The notes beneath the pieces were generated by a model. It searched no databases, was not told where the DNA came from, and saw only the letters and a program-made list of their open reading frames with translations. The translations under genes were made by a program, and so were the position numbers. A stretch of 64,000 nucleotides of DNA from Actinomadura alba. Lineage in GTDB: Bacteria; Actinomycetota; Actinomycetes; Streptosporangiales; Streptosporangiaceae. Below are positions 18,452 through 25,792 of this stretch, one piece after another. The DNA lies in NCBI RefSeq assembly GCF_014323705.1, contig NZ_JABVEC010000012.1, positions 62,001 through 126,000 of the forward strand, read 5' to 3'. The stretch's first letter is position 1. Each line of letters starts with the position of its first letter.

Positions 18452-19267
18452 CTAGCACGGTTGCCGCCAAGGTCCGAGAGGGAGGCGCTTGCGCATGGAG
18501 CTGAAGCCGAGCGCCTTCGTCTCAGCGCAGAACCTCGACGTGGGCAACTTGTACTCCACGTGCAGCACGGCCTTGCCGGCGTTGACGAACGGGGTGAGCA
18601 GGTGGCATTCGCCGAACTCCGCGCACTGCTCGTTGACGGCGAAATCGAAGTACGCCAGCAGCGCGGGAATCTGTGCGAGGTCGTTCTTCAGGCCCACCGA
18701 CATCCCGCGATCATGGGCCAGCCCTGCGATGAACCGGTTGTATCTGAGCTGATCGGCGGCCGTGAGCGGGAATCCGGTGGATTCGGTGTAGCCCTCCACC
18801 AGGTCGGGCTCCACCGCGTCGAAGCCCTTGGCCCGGCACATGTCGAACCGCTTGGCCATGATCGGGCCGAGCACGTCGACGCGCCGGATGTCGAGCCACC
18901 GCTCCCCGGGCCAGCCGTTGCGCCTGCCGAGCACACCCGGTGGGAACACCGTGTAGTCCGGCCGGAAGTTCTCCGCCGCTCCCACATTGACGTAACAGAT
19001 GACCCGGCGATTGCGCTCATGCAGTTCGCGGACCACGGCGGCGCTGTTGTCGAACCCGTCGATGTCGTAGACGGGAACGTTCACGCTCAGATCGACCGGG
19101 GTGGTGAGCTGCCACTGCCAGGGCACCGCCGGAGCCGGAACCCAAGGCCGGCCTGACCTGTGACCGGACGACGACCCCGCGGATGGCATCGGTTGGGCCG
19201 ATGGCGGGGATGCTGAGCAACCGGTCAGGCACGCGACCGCGAGCACGATACCGAGTGGGCTTCTCAT
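18452..19267 (-). CDS. GH114 endo-alpha-1,4-polygalactosaminidase-like lipoprotein
   Basis: The 271-aa protein has a lipobox LTGC (Cys17), so it should be anchored to the outer face of the membrane. The GH114 barrel follows: VPVYDIDGFDN, VICYVNVGAAENFRPDY, GWPGERWLDIR, KGFDAVEPDLVEGY with the conserved Glu-Pro-Asp, MSVGLKNDL and FAVNEQCAEFGEC. GH114 enzymes (Ega3 of Aspergillus, a pseudomonad polygalactosaminidase, PelA-type hydrolase domains) cut alpha-1,4-linked galactosamine polymers. As the last gene of the operon it likely trims or releases the polysaccharide made by the upstream genes. Confidence 0.88.
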   Translation of the reverse strand: MRSPLGIVLAVACLTGCSASPPSAQPMPSAGSSSGHRSGRPWVPAPAVPWQWQLTTPVDLSVNVPVYDIDGFDNSAAVVRELHERNRRVICYVNVGAAENFRPDYTVFPPGVLGRRNGWPGERWLDIRRVDVLGPIMAKRFDMCRAKGFDAVEPDLVEGYTESTGFPLTAADQLRYNRFIAGLAHDRGMSVGLKNDLAQIPALLAYFDFAVNEQCAEFGECHLLTPFVNAGKAVLHVEYKLPTSRFCAETKALGFSSMRKRLPLGPWRQPC

Positions 19268-19309
19268 CGGCCACAGATTAGGGCCCGGTTCACGAGGTCA
19301 GTGCCCGGT

Positions 19310-20119
19310 TCACGAGATGAGGGTGAGCTCATGCTCGAAGTAGCCGGGCAGTCCGCCCCACGGGTTCGCGCCGTCCCCGTCGGTCACGTACGCGATGCCG
19401 GCGTTGTTGCATCGGGCCAGCCGCATCGCCGGGTCGCACGCCTCGGGCGGTACGGCGTAGACCAGGTGGCAGAGTCGCTCGGTGGGCAGTTCCATCGCCC
19501 ACGCGGGCGGCCGCATTTGCTCGTACGCAGACCACGGCCCCTCGAAGGTGACGAGCAGGTCGGCGACCGCCGCGTATCCCGGGTCGGGATGGGTGCCGTG
19601 GTTGAACACGACGAACTCGGCGTGCCGGTCCCGAAGGGCCGCGCAGATGCTCCGGTAGGCCGGCAGCGCCTCCGGCCCGGCCGAGACCTGGTCTAGGAAG
19701 ACGTCCGCGACGCCGTACCAATTCCGGTATCGCCGTGCCTCCGCCTGGATGTCCGCGGCCGGTCGGGCGCCGTAGGCGGTGTCGATGTAGCCGACGACCG
19801 TTCCTCCCGACCTCTCGATCCGGGCCACGGCGGCGGCGAACTCGGGGTCTCGTGTGCTGCCCGGGCCGTTGTGCACGTTGAGCACCACCGCCAGCAGGCG
19901 GGGATCGGTCAGCCGGGCCCACTCGGCTGGAAAATGCGCGGGATGAAAGTACGCCGGCACCAGCAGCGCGTCCGGGGCTTCGGCGGCAGAGCCGCCGGCA
20001 CCGGCGTCACCGGCGAACGAGGTCGGCATGATCACGGCGGCAGACGTCACCTTCCCGACATCACGCAGAACCTTGCGGCGCGAGACCGAGAACCCCTCAC
20101 CCCCGATCAGGCCAGGCAT
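19310..20119 (-). CDS. Spherulation-specific family 4 protein (GH135/Sph3-like)
   Basis: 269 aa from the ATG at 20119, chosen because GGAAGGA lies 5 nt upstream; it overlaps the preceding gene by 13 bp. A Tat-like leader (SRRKVLRDVG) leads into a compact barrel with the spherulin-4 signatures VPAYFHPA, VVLNVHNGPG, VVGYIDTAYGARP, DVFLDQVSAG and VFNHGT, ending with FEGPWSAYEQ. Fungal Sph3, founding member of GH135, hydrolyses galactosaminogalactan. Together with the GH114 gene this gives the operon two extracellular polymer hydrolases. Its exact linkage is inferred from the family. Confidence 0.8.
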   Translation of the reverse strand: MPGLIGGEGFSVSRRKVLRDVGKVTSAAVIMPTSFAGDAGAGGSAAEAPDALLVPAYFHPAHFPAEWARLTDPRLLAVVLNVHNGPGSTRDPEFAAAVARIERSGGTVVGYIDTAYGARPAADIQAEARRYRNWYGVADVFLDQVSAGPEALPAYRSICAALRDRHAEFVVFNHGTHPDPGYAAVADLLVTFEGPWSAYEQMRPPAWAMELPTERLCHLVYAVPPEACDPAMRLARCNNAGIAYVTDGDGANPWGGLPGYFEHELTLIS

Positions 20120-20982
20120 GCGGTGTCCTTCCACAGATCCCGCAGCGACGCGGTCAGGTCGGTGGTGGGCGCCCACCCGAGGGCGCGGCCGATGGCACTG
20201 ATGTCGGCCTGCTGCCAGGGCACCCCGGCCGACCGGGCGGAGCCGCCCGCGGTGTCCTCCACGATCCGCGAGCCGGGTCCCGCGATCTCCGAGAGGGCGG
20301 TCACCACCTCCCGCAGCGGGGTGGCCCGGCCGCTGCCGACGTTCAGTACGGGCGGCAACGGCCCGGCGCAGCCGGCGGCGGCGAGAACCGCGTCGGCCAC
20401 GTCTCGCACGTCGACGAAGTCCCGATGGGCGGCGAGCGAGCCGACCCGTACCTCCGCGTCACGTCCACGGAGCCTCGCCGCGACGCGGCCGGGCAGGGTG
20501 GAGCCGGGCATGCCCGGTCCGATCGGGTTGAACACCCGCAGGACCACCGCATCCGACACCGCCGCCCGTACGATCTCGGTCCCCGCCAGCTTGGTGACGC
20601 CGTACGGACCGACAGGGCGGGGCTCGGTGGACTCGGTGATCGGATTCCCGGGCGCCACCTGACCGTACTCGGCCGCCGACCCCACGTGGACGAGCCGGAC
20701 CGGCACCGCGGCCAGCGCCGCGACGAGGTTCGCGACGGCGACGACGTTGCCGGACACCATCTCCGCCGGATCGCCCCCGGTGACGCCGCTGCAGTTGACC
20801 ACCGCGTCCGGTGCTTCCTCATCGATCAGCTTGGCCACCTCCGCCGGACCGGCCGCGGCAAGGTCCAGGCACACGTCGCCCGCGCCCTGCGACCTGGAGA
20901 TGGTGACCACCTGGAAACCGGTGGCGCGGGCCCGGATGTGGCGGCCGATGAAGCCGCTCGCCCCAATCAGGAGAAGCCTCAT
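20107..20982 (-). CDS. NAD-dependent epimerase/dehydratase (extended SDR)
   Basis: The 291-aa extended short-chain dehydrogenase has GASGFIGRHI (NAD-binding Gly motif, residue 8), HVGSAAEYG (catalytic Ser region) and YGVTK (YxxxK). Its start overlaps the stop of the nucleotidyltransferase by 4 bp. It sits after a 4,6-dehydratase and a sugar-1-phosphate nucleotidyltransferase, so it most likely epimerises or reduces an NDP-4-keto-6-deoxy sugar; a plain UDP-sugar 4-epimerase role is the alternative. Confidence 0.75.
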   Translation of the reverse strand: MRLLLIGASGFIGRHIRARATGFQVVTISRSQGAGDVCLDLAAAGPAEVAKLIDEEAPDAVVNCSGVTGGDPAEMVSGNVVAVANLVAALAAVPVRLVHVGSAAEYGQVAPGNPITESTEPRPVGPYGVTKLAGTEIVRAAVSDAVVLRVFNPIGPGMPGSTLPGRVAARLRGRDAEVRVGSLAAHRDFVDVRDVADAVLAAAGCAGPLPPVLNVGSGRATPLREVVTALSEIAGPGSRIVEDTAGGSARSAGVPWQQADISAIGRALGWAPTTDLTASLRDLWKDTACLA

Positions 20983-21698
20983 GTGTCCACACCCTCCAGT
21001 AGCGCGGGCCGCAGCCCGGCGAACTCGGCGTTGGCCCGGTCGTAGTCGTCCGGCCGGCCGATGTCGAGCCAGTAACCGTCGAAGCGGTACTCGCGCGGAG
21101 GCCGACCGTCGGCCAACTGGTCGATGATCAGCTCGTCGAATCCGAGCGGCAGTCCCGGCTCGTAACGCGCGAGGACGTCTCTGGAGACGGCATAGACCCC
21201 CATGCTCACCCGGTAGTCGAGCATGGGCTTCTCCGCGAACTCTATGACATGCCCGTCCTCGGTCTTGAGCACGCCGAAGTCGATGTTCACCTGGCGGGGG
21301 TAGGTGGCGATGGTGAGCGCGGCGCGCGCGGCGTTGTGCTCTGCCAGCAGGCCCGCGAAGTCGAGGTCGGTGAGGACGTCGCCGTTCATGACGAGGAAGT
21401 CGTCAGGGAGTCGGTCGCGCATCGTCAGGAGCGGGCCGATGGTGCCGAGCGGTGATTCCTCGACCGCGTAGTCGATGCGCATCCCCCACCGGTCGCCGTC
21501 GCCGACGTACGCCCGGATCAGGTGGCCGAGGTGGCCGATGGCGAGGGTCGCCGTACGGAACCCGTGTCTGGCGAGCTGGTGAAGGACGATCTCCAGGATC
21601 GAATACCGGTCCCCGATGGGGACGAGAGGCTTCGGCAGTGTCGTGGTGTACGGGAGGAGCCGTACGCCCTTGCCGCCTGCGAGGATCACCGCGTGCAT
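20979..21698 (-). CDS. Sugar-1-phosphate nucleotidyltransferase
   Basis: 239 aa from the ATG at 21698 (AGGGAG upstream). It has the nucleotidyltransferase signature LAGGKGVRLLPYTTTLPKPL with the catalytic Lys in PKPL, then VMNGDVLTDLDF (metal-binding Asp) and EKPMLDYRVSMGVYAV. It would activate a sugar 1-phosphate as an NDP-sugar for the operon. The nucleotide and sugar are not decidable by eye; GDP- or UDP-amino sugar activation would fit the LegB-like dehydratase next door. Confidence 0.82.
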   Translation of the reverse strand: MHAVILAGGKGVRLLPYTTTLPKPLVPIGDRYSILEIVLHQLARHGFRTATLAIGHLGHLIRAYVGDGDRWGMRIDYAVEESPLGTIGPLLTMRDRLPDDFLVMNGDVLTDLDFAGLLAEHNAARAALTIATYPRQVNIDFGVLKTEDGHVIEFAEKPMLDYRVSMGVYAVSRDVLARYEPGLPLGFDELIIDQLADGRPPREYRFDGYWLDIGRPDDYDRANAEFAGLRPALLEGVDT

Positions 21699-21711
21699 GT
21701 CGACTCCCTGT

Positions 21712-22707
21712 TCAGACGGTGTAGGTGCCGGGTCGGTAGCGGTCCAGGTTGGCCGGATCCAGGAACCACTCGATGGTGTGCTTGAGCCCGCTCTGCAGCG
21801 TGTGCCGGGGCTGCCAGCCGGTGCGCCGCCGGAGCTTCGCGGCGTCACAGATGAGGCGCATCACCTCCGAGTTGACCGGCCGGTGCCGGGCCGACTCGGA
21901 GCGGAACGTGACCTCGCGGCCCATCAGCCCGGCGATCTCGTCGGCCAGCCTGCCCATCGAGATCTCCTGACCGGTGCCCGCGTTGAACAGCTCGCCCACG
22001 ACCTCCTGCGCGGGCGCCGTGCCCACCGCGACGAACGCGGCGGCGGTGTCCTTCACGAAGGTGAAGTCCCGGGTCGGGTCCAGCGCCCCCACGGAGACGA
22101 CCTTGGCGCCCGCCGCGATCTGGCTGGTCACGGTCGGGATGAAGGCCCGCGCGGACTGCCGCGGCCCGAACGTGTTGAAGGGTCGCAGCGTCACCACCGG
22201 CAGCTCGAAGCTGAGGTGATAGCTCTCCACCAGCTTGTCGGCGGCGACCTTCGAGGCCGCGTACGGGGACTGTGCCTGCAGCGGGTGGTCCTCGCTGATC
22301 GGGACCGTCCGGGCCGTCCCGTAGGTCTCGCTGGTGGACGTGTGCACGAGCCGCGAGGTGCCCAGCCTGCGCACGGCCTCGAGCACGTTGAGGGTGCCGA
22401 GGGCGTTCGTCTCGACGTAGGAGTGCGGCGCCTGATAGGAGTACGGGATCGCGATCAGGGCGGCCAGGTGATAGACCACCTCGGCCTGACCGATCAGGTC
22501 ATGGGTCGATGCCGGGTCGCGAACGTCGCCGAGGACGACCTCCACGTGGTCCAGGACGTCGGGCGGGAGCGTGTCGAGCCAGCCCCAGGTGCCGAACGAG
22601 TTGTACTGCGCCATCGCGCGCACGCGATGACCTCGCTCCACGAGCAGTTCGACGAGGTGAGAGCCGATGAAGCCCTCGGCCCCCGTGACCGCGACCAGGC
22701 TTTCCAT
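21712..22707 (-). CDS. NDP-sugar 4,6-dehydratase (LegB-like)
   Basis: The 331-aa extended SDR has VTGAEGFIGSHLVELL, then AQYNSFGTWGWLDTL, STSETYGTA and YAASKVAADKL. The QYNSFG.WGWLD segment is characteristic of LegB-like GDP/UDP-N-acetylhexosamine 4,6-dehydratases, which make 4-keto-6-deoxy intermediates. Spacing to the next gene is 13 bp. With the nucleotidyltransferase and second SDR it forms a three-step route to an activated 6-deoxy (amino) sugar. The assignment to LegB rather than GDP-mannose dehydratase is by motif only. Confidence 0.78.
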   Translation of the reverse strand: MESLVAVTGAEGFIGSHLVELLVERGHRVRAMAQYNSFGTWGWLDTLPPDVLDHVEVVLGDVRDPASTHDLIGQAEVVYHLAALIAIPYSYQAPHSYVETNALGTLNVLEAVRRLGTSRLVHTSTSETYGTARTVPISEDHPLQAQSPYAASKVAADKLVESYHLSFELPVVTLRPFNTFGPRQSARAFIPTVTSQIAAGAKVVSVGALDPTRDFTFVKDTAAAFVAVGTAPAQEVVGELFNAGTGQEISMGRLADEIAGLMGREVTFRSESARHRPVNSEVMRLICDAAKLRRRTGWQPRHTLQSGLKHTIEWFLDPANLDRYRPGTYTV

Positions 22708-22765
22708 GTGACACCTTTCGTTCGGGTGAGGGATCCACTGAATTAGGGATCCGTCGCTTACGGAC

Positions 22766-24205
22766 CTATCGATGGGACGTCGCCCTGCCGAGGACGACGA
22801 ACGCGTACGTCAGAAGAGCGACGAGCAGCCCGCAGGCCACCACGAACTGGACGACCCATGGGTTCGCGGCGTGAGAGGCCACGGTCTCGGCGGCCAGGGC
22901 GCTCGCGCAGCCGGCCAGCACGGCCCGGATCCGGCCGCAGGACTGCAGGAGCAGCGCCACGAAGAAGGCGCCGCCCAACCCGAGGTAGCCACCGGCCGTC
23001 CAGGTCGTCGTGGCCGGGCCGGCCGAATCCCGGAGGAGGTCTCCGTTCAGTCCGGCCAGTCCCGCGATGGCGACCGCGAGAGCCGTCAGCACGACCAGGT
23101 AGGCGGCGACCGCGGCCGCCAGCGTGGCGCGTGCGGCCAGCGCGAAACCCCGCACACTGCTGTGGCCGAGCAGGGTCCGGTGCATGCGCCGGCGGTAGGA
23201 GACGAGGATCCACTCGGCGAAGCCCATGGACAGCGACAGCGCGAGCACGGCCACGCTGGTCGCGGCAGTCGGCTCCGACCGGCCCAGCAGGGTCGACACC
23301 GTCGGGAAGGTGAGCATGCCGCCGGAGAGGAGCCCGAACAGCGCGTACGGCAGCGCCATCGCGGCGTCGCTCCGGTCCACGCGGCCACCGGCGGTGTCGC
23401 CGCCGGCCGAGCCGGGGCCGGCGGTGCGGGCGACCGCGAGGCAAACGGTCGCCGTGATGGTGACGGCCCAGGCGATCCAGAGGACCGGCCGGACCGGCCC
23501 GCCGGCGGCCAGCTGCACCGTACTCGCGACGGCACCGGGCAGCAGCGCCAGGAGCAGCCACGGTTCGGCCCCGATGACCAGCGCCACCGTGGCCGCCAGT
23601 AGGTAGACGCACTGCCCGACGGCGAGCGCCGTCGCGGCTCCGCCCGCGTCGAGAAGGACTGCCGTCGCCACGATGACCGGCACCGCGACGACTCCGGTCG
23701 CCGTCAGGCCGTGTCTCATCACGCGCGCTGCGGCCGGCCGGTCGCCCCGGCCCATCCGGACGTAGGCGAGGTAGGCCACCCCCTGGCTCGCCGACCACGA
23801 CAGCAGGAGCGACAGCATGAGCACGACGCTGCCGCCGGGTCTGGTCAGCGCCGGAGTGGCCGTGGCGTAGCAGAGACCGGGCAGGCCGAAGAGCATGCCC
23901 CGGAGCAGCTGCCGCCAGACCTCGCCGCTCCACGGGTTCGGCAGCGCCTCCGGCGTCGCCGGCCGGCGCTCGGTTCGTTCGTAGAGGTCCTCGGCGAGCG
24001 CGAAGACGTGCGGGTAGCCGTACTGCCCGGCTCCCTCGTCGTTGAGCCCGTCCGCCTCCAGCCCGGCGGCCACCTCGAAGGGGTCGACCGCTCCCGCGCA
24101 CAGTTCCTCCATGCGCCGCGTCAGCGCTTCCAGCGAGTCGCCGGCGTCAGGGTCTCCGGGCGCCGGCAGCCCGCGCAGGGCACCCGGCGGCATCGCGGCC
24201 GTCAC
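22766..24205 (-). CDS. pelG: PelG-like polysaccharide exporter (MOP superfamily)
   Basis: 479 aa from a GTG overlapping the pelF stop (GTGA). A 95-residue helical N-terminal domain (FEVAAGLEADGLNDEGAGQY, then FALAEDLYERTER) precedes about twelve membrane helices (from LLRGMLFGLPGLCYATATP to VVACGLLVALLTYAFVV). The order and tight coupling to pelF and the length match PelG, the Wzx-like partner that moves Pel polymer across the membrane. The N-terminal domain is absent from the Pseudomonas protein as I know it but looks usual for actinobacterial homologues (inference). Confidence 0.78.
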   Translation of the reverse strand: MTAAMPPGALRGLPAPGDPDAGDSLEALTRRMEELCAGAVDPFEVAAGLEADGLNDEGAGQYGYPHVFALAEDLYERTERRPATPEALPNPWSGEVWRQLLRGMLFGLPGLCYATATPALTRPGGSVVLMLSLLLSWSASQGVAYLAYVRMGRGDRPAAARVMRHGLTATGVVAVPVIVATAVLLDAGGAATALAVGQCVYLLAATVALVIGAEPWLLLALLPGAVASTVQLAAGGPVRPVLWIAWAVTITATVCLAVARTAGPGSAGGDTAGGRVDRSDAAMALPYALFGLLSGGMLTFPTVSTLLGRSEPTAATSVAVLALSLSMGFAEWILVSYRRRMHRTLLGHSSVRGFALAARATLAAAVAAYLVVLTALAVAIAGLAGLNGDLLRDSAGPATTTWTAGGYLGLGGAFFVALLLQSCGRIRAVLAGCASALAAETVASHAANPWVVQFVVACGLLVALLTYAFVVLGRATSHR

Positions 24206-25725
24206 GCCGACCTCGCCGTGGTGGCCGCGACCCCCGGGCCGATGGTCAGCGTCGGGGTGCCGATGACGGGCGTGGTGGCGGTGACCGGCTCGGTCGCGGT
24301 GACCGGCGGCTCGCCCCGCGCCAGGTCGGCGTAGATCGACCGGAACGAGCCCACGGCCTGGTCGACGGTGAAGTACTCCAGCGCCCGTTCGCGGGCGGCG
24401 GCACCGAGCCGGTGCCGCGTGACCTCGTCGCGCAGCAGCCGCACACAGGCCCGCGCCATCGCCTCGGGATCCCGGGGCGGGACGACGGCACCGGTGTCGC
24501 CGACCGCCTCCCGTACGCCTCCCACGTCGGTGGCCACCGTCGCGCGGCCGCAGGTCATCGCCTCGATCAGCGTGTACGGGAAGCCTTCCGAGATGCTGGA
24601 CAGCACCACGACCGTGCCGGCCACGTAGGCGTCCCGGATGTCGTCGACCCTGCCCTCGAACGCCACGTGCTCGGCGACCCCGAGCTCGGCGGCGAGGGCC
24701 TCGCACCGCTCGCGATAGCGCTCCCCGCCCTTCGGCGTGCCGCCGAACAGGCGCAGCCGTACGCCGGGGAGCTCCGTATGGACCCGCGCGAAGGCCCGGA
24801 TCAGCGTCTCGAGGTCCTTGATGGGGTCGACTCGTCCCGCCCAGCTGATCGTGGGAACGGCGGGTTCGGCGCCGGCCGCCGGGAAGTCGCCCGGATCGAC
24901 GCCGTTGTAGACGGTCTGGATGCGGTCGGGGCGCGCCCCGCAGCGCACCTCCCACCGCTGGTTGTAACGGTTCCCGGGGGTCACCAGGTCGGCGGCCCGG
25001 TAGCCGGCCCCGCTCAGCAGCCGCAGGAAGCCGAGGACCAGAGCCTTGACCGGCCAGGGATAGGGCGACTTTCCGTACCCCAGATAGCGCTCCCGCAGGT
25101 AGATGCCGTGCTCGGTCAGGCACAGCGGCGTTCCGTACGTCCACTTGGCGGCCAGCCCGGGCAGCACGGCCACCCCGTTGGAGACCGCGTGGGTGACGTC
25201 CGCACGTGGGACCGGAGCCGACAGCGGGCGCAAGGAGTGCTCCAGCAGGTCCACCGCGGTCAGCGCGTCGTGCACGGTGGGCCGGACGCCCATCCGGGCG
25301 AAGTCCGCACGGCGGGCGGACCACGCCTCGACCAGCCATCGCACCGGTCCCTCCCCGCCGAGCGCCGCCCGCAGGTCGTTCGTCCGGGCGAACTCGAGCA
25401 GCGAGTGCAGCACGCTTGGGAAGGCCTCGGCCGCCGCGTCGGACGGGTCGAGGATCAGGTCCAGCATCGTGCGGTAGAGCAGCTCGAACCGCCGGGCGGC
25501 ACCGGCCCGCGGGGGACGGCCGCCCGCCCGCGGGCCCCAGAGCGGCACGGACTCCGCGGTCACGTGCCCGGGCAGCTCCCAGGCCAGGGGCTCCGCGCCG
25601 GTGCCGGTGATGGCCACGACGTTGAAGGAGTGCTCCGGCATGCCGCGTACGAGCTGATCGCACCAGACGCTCACGCCGCCGTAGGCGTGCGGATAGGTAC
25701 CCTCCGTGACCAGCGTGATGTTCAT
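24202..25725 (-). CDS. pelF: PelF-like GT4 glycosyltransferase (cytoplasmic polymerase)
   Basis: 507 aa, the size of Pseudomonas PelF. The ATG at 25725 follows GGAAGGATCGGGG. It opens NITLVTEGTYPHAYGGVSVW, the hallmark of PelF, continues with LCLTEHGIYLRERYL and VYNGVD, and ends in the GT4 donor site with SEGFPYTLIEAM (E-x7-E retaining motif). PelF uses UDP-activated amino sugars to build the Pel backbone. It follows the deacetylase gene by 67 bp and overlaps pelG. A short Thr/Pro-rich tail (TATEPVTATTPVIGTPTLT) is an unusual addition. Confidence 0.85.
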   Translation of the reverse strand: MNITLVTEGTYPHAYGGVSVWCDQLVRGMPEHSFNVVAITGTGAEPLAWELPGHVTAESVPLWGPRAGGRPPRAGAARRFELLYRTMLDLILDPSDAAAEAFPSVLHSLLEFARTNDLRAALGGEGPVRWLVEAWSARRADFARMGVRPTVHDALTAVDLLEHSLRPLSAPVPRADVTHAVSNGVAVLPGLAAKWTYGTPLCLTEHGIYLRERYLGYGKSPYPWPVKALVLGFLRLLSGAGYRAADLVTPGNRYNQRWEVRCGARPDRIQTVYNGVDPGDFPAAGAEPAVPTISWAGRVDPIKDLETLIRAFARVHTELPGVRLRLFGGTPKGGERYRERCEALAAELGVAEHVAFEGRVDDIRDAYVAGTVVVLSSISEGFPYTLIEAMTCGRATVATDVGGVREAVGDTGAVVPPRDPEAMARACVRLLRDEVTRHRLGAAARERALEYFTVDQAVGSFRSIYADLARGEPPVTATEPVTATTPVIGTPTLTIGPGVAATTARSA

Positions 25726-25792
25726 CCCCGATCCTTCCGATCCCCGTGACCGTGCCGCCGCTGTCGAAACCGCCGATGTCCGAACGGCCCGG

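Noticed and set aside
22766..25663. Single 965-codon frame spanning pelG and much of pelF
   Set aside because: Its N-terminal two thirds is the wrong frame of pelF; the real pelG starts at GTG 24205 overlapping the pelF stop.
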